From Chloromonas sp. AAM2 (Eukaryota; Chlorophyta; Chlorophyceae; Chlamydomonadales; Chlamydomonadaceae), in assembly GCA_004335635.1 (NCBI GenBank), contig QAXH01004154.1, positions 1-53,094 on the forward strand: a stretch of 53,094 bases of DNA, written 5' to 3'. Positions within the stretch are counted from its first letter, which is position 1. Every line of letters begins with the position of its first letter. The notes beneath the pieces were generated by a model, which did no database searches, was not told the origin of the DNA, and saw only the letters and a list, made by a program, of their open reading frames with translations. Shown here in pieces: positions 35,712-46,000 of this stretch. The translations under genes were made by a program, and so were the position numbers.

Positions 35712-38700
35712 ATGGCTTTAAAGTTTTTCTACCTCTCACCTTGTAGCAATGCACTGCTGAAACCGCCTGTGCAGTGGTGCCATTGGCTGTGCTGCTGCAG
35801 GATTTCTGCCGCGGAAGGTCCAGCAGAGCTAGTGGAAGTTCTGACAGCCCTTACAGCCCGGTCAAACCTTTCAAACCCTAGCAATTTCTTGAATACCCCG
35901 CCATCACCAGAGTGGGGTTCATCCATGCCGACTGTGGCAGCCAGCCCCTCTGCCAGCACACATACCAGTAACGCCAACACCAGCAGCTTGAGCAGTCGGC
36001 CACCGCTGCTCTCCCCGTTACTTCTGTCCACCTGCCTCCAACGGCTTGCAGAGTACCGGCTGTCAGAAGACGGCCTCTTCAGTAGCCACATAGCGACCAT
36101 GCCTGAGTTCCCAACAGTGGTGTGCATGTTGCAGTCGCAGCTGTCTGCACTTTGCTACCTTCAGCCCAATGGTAACGCCAGCCAGCCGACAGAAGGTTTG
36201 CAAGGGGATGGCATCTCTTCAGAACAACAAGAGCCAGATAGAAACGGCGGTGGGAATGGCATCAGGGACGCAACGCCATGGTATCACATTAGCCTTGGCA
36301 CCATGGCAGAAATGCTTTGGGCTCTGAACACTCTCTTGAAGCCTTCGGACGAGTACACTGAAGGCGAGCCGTGTTCTGCTCACGGCACACTCAAGCATGA
36401 AGCACGACAGCAGCAGAGCGCAACGGACAGCAATGGTGGCAGCCAGCTTACTGAGACTACAGAAGAGGGCGTGCTCCTAGGCCGGACGCTAGCTGGTGTG
36501 TCCATGTGGGCAGCGTCAGGGGAGGCCGGTGCAGGCAGCTGCTCCGAGGCGTCTGTAGGCGACCTGACCTCCATCCTGTGTGCCTACGGTGCACTGCTGC
36601 AGCGCGCCGCGGGCTGGGGTGTCGCGTGCAGCGCTGCTCCCGACGTGGTGGGTGGGGCTGTGTGGTGTGCACAGGGCATGGCTGACGCAGCAACAAAGCA
36701 ACAACCTAGCCAGAACCAGGCATCGTATGTCAAGGTGTCAGGAGCCTTCACACAATGAAAAAAAAGGCCGCATCTGGCAGCTGATGTTCAGAACTTGACC
36801 AATGCATTTCTGGAGGGAGGGGCGTGCAACAGTCAAGGTCAGCACGGCCCGGCCTTTGCAATGTTATACTAGACCAGCCTTTGCGATGTTATCCTAGACC
36901 AGTCTTTGCAATGTGCTCCTATCACATGTCTGGTCAGCCATTGCAAAGCTCATGTCTGCCTGACGAGCAGTATGACTTACAACCTAAACTGCCGTTTTAA
37001 AGCCTCTTTTGTGTGAGGCACCCAGGGTGGTTGCTCTGCCCCCATTCCGCCGCATCAGCTGAGCGCACCTTTGGATGAGATCAAACGCACATGCACACGA
37101 GCAGGTGGAAGAGGCCCCGGTGTTGATTGTTCTGTTGCGCCTGGCATGTGTGGTGCAGCTTGACAGCGTGTGTGCCGAGCTTGCTTTGCGCCTGCGGGGG
37201 GTGGTGACCGGCGCTGAGATGCAGGCGGGGGACCTGGCGGACATGGCCACTGCACTCGCTGCCGCGGGGCACCGGTGAGCCATGCATCAGCGGGCAATGC
37301 AGGTCTGACCAGGTCTGGCCAGGAGGGACCTGGATAGTGCCAGCATGACGGTGCACGTGAACAAGTGGCCAAGCCGGCTCGGCAGTGCTCGGCTCGCCTA
37401 CAGATTTCAACAGCTTGACCCGTGCCATCTGCTCTGGTATGCTTAGCTGTCCACGAATTGTCCATAAGCGTGAGCCTTGCCGCGTTTGTGTTTCTCTGCA
37501 ACCTCAATAAGGCATAGAATTCATCCATAGAATCCTACAGGCATAGAGTTCTAGAGTTCAGCTTGGTTCCGCTTCTCTGGCTTTGTTGTTGTTTTTGTTG
37601 TTGTTCAGATCCGGTTCCGTTGCCCAGCTTGTGGAGGCAGTGGCGCATGAGGTATACCGGCAGATCAACAACCGCAACAGCCTCAACACGCCCTTCATGC
37701 CGCCTGACCTCATCACGCTGCTCCGGGCATATGCACTGCTGGGAGTAAAGGACGGTACGCGGCTTTGCTGCTCTTCGTACTGAACCAGCCTTCCAAAGCA
37801 GTGATGAGGATGTGGCGTGTTGCATGGCGTCCAGGCTGTCTGAGCTAAACACAAACAACCATATGCGCAACGTGCGCTTTTTCCTCAAATCAAGCTAAAG
37901 TAGCTCGAAGTACAGAGCATCGTCAGTTGTGCAAGTGCTCTGCTGTTTGCTGGTGACCGCAGCGGCTGTGCCTCGCATGCTGGACGCGGTGGCCGGGTAC
38001 ACAATCAAGCGCATCCGGGCGCGGTCAGTGTCAGCTATCTGCCGTCCGACGGACATTGCTGCCATGCTGCATGCCTACGCCGACTTGCAACACGTTTCAG
38101 TGGTAAGAGGCTCATGTTTGCCTGGTACAGCTGCGTAGCCGTTGATACTTGCCAGGTCAGGGCGGGTTGACCTGGGGGTTGGCGAGGCAGTGACTCAATT
38201 GGAAGCAGGCGGCGGGTGCGGCAGCCAAACAAGTGATGGCTGCAAGTGCATTCGTCGCAAATCTGGGTTGGCCTGATAATTTGTGATCCTAGAAACCGCC
38301 TTGCTAGTCGACTGTGGACTCCTGGTACAGATGTCTCGAATTCGGACGGCAGCTCGAACTCGGACGGCAGCTCGAACTCAGACGGCAGCTCGAACTCGGA
38401 CGGCAGCTCGAACTCGGACGGCAGCTCAAACTCGGACGGCAGCTCGAACTCGGACGGCAGCTCGAACTCGGACGGTACCTCAAACTTGGACGGCAGCTCG
38501 AACTCGGACGGCAGCTCAAACTCAGGCTCGAACTCGGACGGTAGCACTATCGCATTCAATTTGTTGTGGCGCGTGTACAATTGCAACATCAGTGACAGGC
38601 CACCAACCCCAGCATGGGGACAAAGTCATGCTGACGTCCAAGATGGCATCGTGTGTGGCGCCACGCCCGAGTGTTGAAACAGTGGGCCAAGGTTTGACAG

Positions 38701-41700
38701 CTGTTACATCACACCACCCTGCACGCTACCTGTTGTTGCAGGCCATCCCTGAGCTCGTTTCCTCGACCTCCACCCAACTAGCCCAGGAGCTAGCCGCAGA
38801 ACACCTGTCCGCTAGCCAGAGCCCTGCAACCGGCCTCAACCACCAGTACCGGCCTGCGCCCGGCACCATCCTGTCCCTGCTTGAGGCCTACCAGCGGCTG
38901 GGGTTCTACCCTGGACAAACGACGGTCATGGCGTTGCTCGTGCCTCTTGTCGGCCAGGTGGGTGCCCGGGCCAGGGGTGTGCCGGCTTACAACGGGGGCG
39001 CATTTACATGCTATAGGATGGGCAACCGAATCCCTAAGCTAGATGGCAGAAGAAGACACGCAGGATGGGAGTTTCGCCACACCGCCTGCCCAAAGGCTAA
39101 GTCTGCAATCACGCCCAAAGGGCTGTTCAAGCTCCAGGCTTTTGTCGCACCAAGTGACCGACCCCTGTTAGGCACTGACTCTTGCACAAGCGGTGCAGCT
39201 GCTGCGGCATAACCCGAACATGCCTCAGATTGGGAGCTCAGCTACTCACTCTACTCTACAGCGCCACTGGTGCACACGTGGGCTCAAGGAAAGCCGACAG
39301 CAAAACAGACTGCTTAGGGCACGCATGCCTGCAGTGTTCTTTTCTGGCATCGTTCATCTTTTCCATCATACACATTTACTTGATATTTCAGACAATTTGC
39401 AGAAAACTTACCAGAAGTCCAGAGCAGCCGAAAACTGACGAAAAACATGGCCTGACGATCATCTGCTTGCCCAGGTGCACACGGCTTCAAGTGCCATGCT
39501 GGCCGGCCTGCTGCATGCCCTGTCCGAATTGCGCCATGACCCTGGTCGGCCCCTGTGCATGTGCATGGCACACGAGCTTCATACGCGGTGGCGCGGGGGG
39601 GCGGCCCCAGCCACACACCTGGCTACGGCATTCATCGCATGTGCGACGCTTAACCATGTGCCAGGGCCTGAGCTTGTCGAGGATGTGTGCAGGTGGGCTG
39701 GGAAAGGCTTGCTCAGGCAGGCGAGACTTGAGCTTCGTAAGTAGCAGCATTAATGTGGCTCGGCTTGGTGTGGGTCTGTCTCGCTTAGGGAAGCCATGCA
39801 AGACTGCTGTACTTCTTAGGTCTGAGGCAGAGGTACCCCATTTACAAGCTTGCTTGCATGAAGGTTAGCAACCACCTTTGTTTGGATTGCAAGGCACGAG
39901 TTCAGAGTGTTGAGCATGCATTGATGTTTGTGTGCTGGCCTTCATGCATCAACGCCAAACAGCGCTCACAATGCAATGGTGCGCTCGTTCAGGGCGTGCC
40001 TGTATCAACAAGAGGAGGACGAAGAGGGCCGGTTCCTTGCCCATCCCCCAGACCCGGAGCTGTGCTGTCGGCTGCTGTTCTCACTGGTCGTGTGTGAGGA
40101 GGTGACCATCAGGCGGCTGGGTATGGCGTGCGCGGCCCTGAGGGAGGGGGCGGGGCGCATGCCGACCGCGGCGCTCGCCACAGTGGCGGTCGCGGCGGAG
40201 ATTATGGGGCCGGAGGGCTGGGAGATGGTGGAAGAGGTGAGTTGGCGGGCGGCAGAAGTCTGCTGTGATTATATCATGTTCCGAACCGGGTCAGAGGCGG
40301 GCGACTATATCTGTTGGCAACGGTGCTCAGTGCGGCCAGCAATTGTGAAAGGGCACAACGTGGAAAGTTGCTCAGCCATTTCAATCGGAATCAGCTGTGA
40401 TGCGCAGCAGCAGCTCAAGGGCCAGAGGGTTGGTTTGAGTGTTGAGAATTGCTGCATGCATTATTGTCTTTCCGACCCACCCCTTTGGCCGGAGGGGGGA
40501 ACCGGGACCTACCCACCCCTAACAGCCAATCTACAAGTCCACTACAGACCCTTGAGTATGTCATTGTGCTCAGTTTCATGAGAGCTGTCCACCGCACCAA
40601 TGTGAACAAAGAACAGTTCAGGTTTGAGTCAGCTCCCAGGATCAGAGTCTTGTGCCGTGCTGGGACACATCGGCCGTTTCTACACCCACCATGGCATTCC
40701 AGGATTTGAGGATGCTATTCTGCAGCTCTTATTGGGCTCGTCACAATGGCATGTTCTAACCCTGATACTGACCTATGCTGGCCTGCAAACCTATTTTCCC
40801 GTGATGCCTCAAATTCCCTTCTACACCCCTGGCCCACCCACTGACCCCTTTGTTGCTGACTAGCTCAGAATGGCCCAGAATTCAAATGTAAGCTCCCTGG
40901 GGCGTGCCTAAGCCATGGCCGTGAAGAAACTGGGCTACTCTTGGTATTGGTCGAAAGACAGGCTTGTGCCTACCCCCTGGCTGCACGCACCGCACGTTGA
41001 CAGTGTTTATGTGTCCAGTCCCAGAGAGAGTAGCTGGTGTACTCGTCAGTAACCAACAGCGGTAGCTGTGCGACTTGTGTGCTGTGCCCGCAGGTGCTGG
41101 CTGGAAAGGCTGCGGCGCGTGTGCAGGGGGCGCTGAGAGAGAGTGTGCAAAGGTGGGGGGGGGATGCATGTCACAAGAGGGGAGGGACTCCAGCCCGTTC
41201 AACCTGCAAGTGAAGGGAATTGATTGGCACATCAAGGCTTTCCAACTCAGGCGTGGACGTGGTTACCACGCAGGGCACCTGGGCTCGGATACTTTGATTG
41301 ATCGTGTGAAGTGTACGAGGTTTCTGTGCCCGCACGTGTCACTCTTCCCAGTTGCTTTATTTGCAACTGGTACGTCTTGTTGGCATGACACACTCATCGC
41401 TGTGCCTTCTGTGTGGTTGTGTGCAGATGCCTTGTGTGTTTGCGTCTTTGGTGTTGCTAACGGACAGGATTTGCCTGGACTTGAGCATTTATGTTGATTG
41501 AGAGGGCTTGTGCAATTGTGTTGACGTCACAGCCACGTTTGCGTTTGTTTGCTGGCCGCTCTACCCGCAGCTGGTCGGAGTCCCTTCAAGTGCACTACCC
41601 CACAAGACCTGGCATGAATTGCCAGTGTAGGCAGTCAAGTGGCACATACCTCTCACAACACATCTAGACAACCTTCCAACAGGCTTTGTGCACCAACACT

Positions 41701-42707
41701 GCTGGTCGACCCATGTGGCCACATTGCCGTTTCTTTCCGTTTTCCTTTGTCTGCAGCTGGTCCTTGTCCCTGCGTGGTCAGACTGACTTGCAAGAGTTCA
41801 ACACAGCTGCCGCCGAGGCATGCAGGAAACTCGCAGACAGCGAACTAGCGACTACAAATCTAGAGGTAACTCGTGCATCTGAGATTGGTATGAATGGCAA
41901 CTTCAGTGAGTACCGCCACTTGCTTGTAAGCAGTTCTTGCCCTGATGCTAAGGCGCAAGTGTACCGACACCTGATGTGCTTATGAGAGGCCTGTGTGTGC
42001 GGCCTGATAGGGGATTGTTGCCACGTACAGCTCGTATGCCTATCTTGCTGGCCTTGCACCAAACGGACGGAGACAGCGCGCATGAGCATCCTCAGTAACC
42101 TGTGGTGAAGTCACTGATTAGATCGGTGGATTCGTTCACCCATTCCAAGTCTCATGCGTTGATGAGTAGCACATGTGCATGCGTGCAGGTCCTCAACTGT
42201 ACTGTGCCTTTGCCGGTGCTCCAAGTCGGGCTCTCCCCAGCCAATGCACCCTCCCGAAGCAGCGCTCTGAGCAGTCTGGGAAATGGACAACAAGGCCACT
42301 TTGCTGTCACGTCCTCGTCTTCACTCACTCCAGCACCTCACTTGTCACGAGCACGGCCTTCTCTTGTCCTTCCAAACCAACCAGAAAGAGAAACGGTCTC
42401 GTGCATGATAGTCATTGAGCCGTTGCTGGCAAGCGATGTGAGCGCCAATAGCCCTTTCAAACCCCTTGGCACCGCCAAGTTCCGGCAAAGTATGATAGAG
42501 GGTGTGTGGAGCAACAGCCTTCTGGACAGGCCCACCCCACAGAAAGACGCTATGTCTTATGCAGAAGACGACGTGGATGTGAAACAGGCTGTGCTACTGC
42601 AGGTTACCTGGGTAGCAGAACTCAAGAATTTGCCTGCAGCTGACCGTACTGGCCACTTGCACAGGCTGCTGCTAGACAGGCTGGCGACTGGACCCATCAC
42701 AGTCTGA
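35712..42707 (+). CDS. Unidentified alpha-helical repeat protein (FASTK/OPR-like repeats)
   Basis: I do not recognise a named orthologue. Ten exons join in phase: 35712-36734, 37105-37274, 37609-37754, 37963-38102, 38742-38957, 39475-39692, 39993-40236, 41094-41152, 41757-41865, 42189-42707, giving about 947 aa. The first 340 residues are low-complexity Ser/Asn/Thr-rich. From about residue 340 there are helical repeats with a recurring core (PDLITLLRAYALLGVKD, TDIAAMLHAYADLQHVS, GTILSLLEAYQRLGFYPG, SAMLAGLLHALSELRHDPG). These recall the helical arrays of FASTK-like and octotricopeptide organelle RNA-binding proteins. No RAP domain is visible at the C-terminus. The ATG at 35712 is uncertain: an acceptor-like CTGCTGCAG| just before ISAAEGPAELVEVL suggests an upstream exon may exist. 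Exon 5 might instead begin at 38331 (see the 18-bp array). Its neighbours on both sides encode ciliary proteins. Confidence 0.72.
38336..38546 (+). repeat. 18-bp minisatellite, about 11-12 units
   Basis: The unit TCGGACGGCAGCTCGAAC is tandemly repeated with point variants and one shortened unit near the end. All frames are open because 18 is a multiple of 3. It lies between exons 4 and 5 of the helical-repeat gene and could be part of an extended exon 5. Confidence 0.97.
41174..41224 (+). repeat. Dispersed repeat family Y, copy 3 (partial)
   Basis: AAGAGGGGAGGGACTCCAGC then CCGTTCAACCTGCAAGTGAAGGG, matching copies 1 and 2 over their first half. It lies just 3' of exon 8 of the helical-repeat gene. 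Confidence 0.75.
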
Positions 42708-43001
42708 CTTGAGAGCATATTTTCCCTTTTCTTTCTCAGCAAAGCCAGTCAAACCAAGCCTGCCTCGTTCTGTTTTGCGTTTTGTCTGGGCTGCAGTGTT
42801 ACAGCTAGCAGAGTCATGCAGATGGCGCCCGTATGTCTGAAAGCCGTGCTTGACTTGGCCCGTTCACTGGACGATTTGTTATCCGTCATGTCACCGGGAT
42901 CAATACACGCATCACACGTGATTTCAACACACCTGAGCCCAAGGTTCGAACAAACATGGGCATACTTCAGAGGGTAGGATACATCACGCTGAAAGACCTT
43001 A
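42708..43001. other. Convergent 3' intergenic region
   Basis: Only 294 bp separate the stop codons of the helical-repeat gene and CFAP54. The 3' UTRs probably overlap on opposite strands. No TGTAA is visible on the plus strand here, so the plus-gene poly(A) site is unassigned. Confidence 0.5.
42799..42803 (-). promoter_or_regulatory. Putative TGTAA polyadenylation signal of CFAP54
   Basis: On the minus strand TGTAA lies about 200 bp downstream of the CFAP54 stop codon, the expected signal type and distance for a volvocalean gene. Confidence 0.5.
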
Positions 43002-46000
43002 TCACTTCATCCACATACATTGTGTGTCTGGCAGCGTCAGAGCCAGGAACTCAGCGAAGCTGGGATCAACAATTTCAATGCCGTTCTCCGCGTTCAGCAT
43101 GGCCTCAAGCTTGATCAGGAATGCCAAGTCGGTCGGTGGCGGGCCTGTCGGTTTTGGAGGCTCTGGAACGGCCCCCTTCCCAGCGTTGCCCTTAGCGCCT
43201 GGCTTGGCCGCGGGTGCAGGTGAAGCCGGCGTGGACTCAACCGGCGGCACTTCGCTGGCCCCTGTATCCACGTCACTCGTGTTAATATGTACGCCTCCGT
43301 CTTCAGACATGCGACGACCTGACAGGAAGTACTCGCTAGCACGCCTCAGCAGGCGCAGCTCGTGGGGGGTCGGGGCGGTGTGGCCGAACAGGTCGCTGGG
43401 GGCTTTTGGAGATTCGCTGCGGTGCCGCAACAACCGCACCTGCAGGGTTTGCAAGCAGGGGCGACACAATAATACTGTTCAACGCTTCATATGCTGCAGC
43501 CGTAGCTCAACACTGATCGGGCAACGCCAGGCAACCAAGAGCCACCAAGTCAGCTCAAAAGAACAATTCAAACATAGCATAGCCTGTGGACCTTCCCGAC
43601 TGCGTCAGACTGACTGCGCCAAGCATAAAACACAAATGCGCCAGCGACTTCCCCTCGCCACTCAGATAGTATGCACAATGTTTACAGGCTCCGTGTAGCT
43701 CACCTTGTGCTGCAGTTCTCGCACCGCCGTCAGACGAAAAACTCGCTCGCCCATGTGCACTCCTCCCACACCACCTGCTGCTCCCTGAGGGGCCACCACG
43801 ACGAAAAGCATGGCCACGTGACTATCCACTGGAGCTAAAGCAAGAACGTCTGCCTCCGGCACCTGCAGGCATGGCAACATTCTTATAAGATAGGCACGTG
43901 AAGGAGTGGCCAGACCAGGCCGGCTCTGCGTGTGCATCGATTATTCAACGTCTTGCTTCATGCCAACTTTTGGGAAAGCGTCTCTGTGGGCCTGATGCAG
44001 TCTCTGCGCATTAGAAGCAGCAGAGCCCCAGCTAGTCTGGACAACGTGGATCGATTGGATTGTGCCTGAAATGCTGGTGCAAATTCCACCCTTCGCCTCA
44101 CCTGGAATGCCAGCCCAGACCCCTGCCATACCCACGCACTCTGGAGACCAGGATGCAGCCTTTGCAGCATTAAGCGTACCTGTGCCCCTGGCAGTGCTCC
44201 GCTGCTATGCCACGAGTGCGGCTCCTGCATGCACCCGTCCTGTACCGCCCACTGCACAAGCACTGTGCCTGGGGCCAGGCCGGGTGCGCCTGCCTCCTCA
44301 GGAGCAGGCGGCAGGGGAATATCCGGGACGCATGCATCGGAGACGTACTTGGGACAGGCGGTCCTGAGGCAGACAGAGCAGAACGGTGAAAGCAGGTGGC
44401 TTGGGGTTGTGTTAATTGTGAGGATAAGATGGTGGAGAAAGGTTTGGCTAACCAGTGGTGTGACTGCCACGAGGTCGCAGAATGGCAACGCCGTTGGCAA
44501 CAACCAAGCATGCTACTAGGGCTGCTGGGGCATGACGTGGGCCTAGGCAAAGTAGCAGCGCAGACATGCAGCAACACATTTTTAGTGATCTGGGTAGGAA
44601 CTCTTGGACATTCTGGCAACACGGGTCGTTGTGAAAGGAGGCTGGAGGGGTCGTCAACACTCTGAACCAACCTGAGGGCTGTGTGCAGGGTGGCCAGGAT
44701 GGCGTGTGTCCGCTGCAACTCGTCCAGGGGCAGCGTGGGCAGGGCGCGCAGCAGCGCTGTGAAGTAGCACATGAGAAGCCGGCCCATGTCGGCATCGGAC
44801 ACAGGGGACGGTGCAACACCCTTCGCCTACGCACAGCATTCACAGAACTGTGTCAGGAGTTAGGTTGCCAAGCCCTCATCAAAGCGCTCAACCAGAGGCC
44901 TAGCTTTGCCACCAAGCTGTGAATCATCAAGGTCAGTGCAGTCAAGCAGGGCCTGGATGGTACGGAACCACTCCTTACCTGCAGTGCTGTGAAGGCTTCC
45001 TCCTGCCCCCGTATCAACTCCTTCGCCCACTCAGGTACCTGCATAACAATGAAAGGAATCAGGCTGCTCGAACAAAGCCACAGACTGAGATGATCAGGAG
45101 CAGGAACGGCTGCTGAAATGAACAGCTGGGACAGCAGCGCGAGGCCAGTGTGCGAGGCCTTCTTGACCAACCTGTGCCATGTTGAGGGGACTGAGCGTGT
45201 GGCTGGCTAGCAGCAGCACGTCCCTCTTGACGGCCACAGCATGGGCATGGCGAAGGCATGCTGCCGCCTGTGATGCCGCAGAGCCTTGGACATACAAGGA
45301 GGCAAGCTCGAGCAGAGCAGCACGCATGACGTCCCGCTGGTGCCCTCCGTCCAACGCAGCCAAAGTGAATGCACTTGACAACAAGGATTGCACACGCTCG
45401 AGCTGCTCAGAAATCGTTGTCGGCGCCTGTGACGTCGCACCAATTGGAGGTCTGGCAGCCGTCGGTTCGTCCATTGTCATTGCTAGGCGCAGCCATCGAC
45501 CGAGCAGCAATGCCGTTGAGGCCTGGTGCCCAGGCAAACCGCGGCTCTGTTGCTGCAGCAGGAGTAGAGCTTCTTCGAGCAGCGCGATTGCGTGGGAGAG
45601 CTGCCTTTGCCGAGTGTTGCATGTTGCCACCTTCTCGAGGAGTTGCGAGTAAAGCAGTACGCCCGTGCTGTAGATGTTGACCAGTTCCTTGTGCTCTCGT
45701 GCCTCGCTTAGGCCCAGGCTACAGACCCACTGACGAGTGACGTTCAGTGCAAGCCCGAAGAGCTTTGAGGCGTCCTCGCGCAAACCCAGCTGATCTCGCA
45801 ACATTGCGGCACATGTCAATGCACGTGCAAGCCGCAAATCGCACAACTGCAGCGCCTGTAAGCGCATGATGAGATCGGCGTACGTCTCCAGGGCTTTGCC
45901 TGTATTTCCTGTCAGCTGGTAGACGTTGGCTCGTACGTGCAGCAATGCAGCCGCTATGCGACCGTCACACACTTCGTTTGCCTCTTCCAGCGCCTTGGAG

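Noticed and set aside
38035..38589. Minus-strand 184-aa ORF with FELPSE repeats
   Set aside because: Frame shadow of the 18-bp array on the strand opposite the spliced gene.
41565..41640. Alternative acceptor CTACCCGCAG| before SWSESLQVHYP in the helical-repeat gene
   Set aside because: It resembles the used acceptor at 41757, but no donor follows in phase; probably a decoy or decayed exon.
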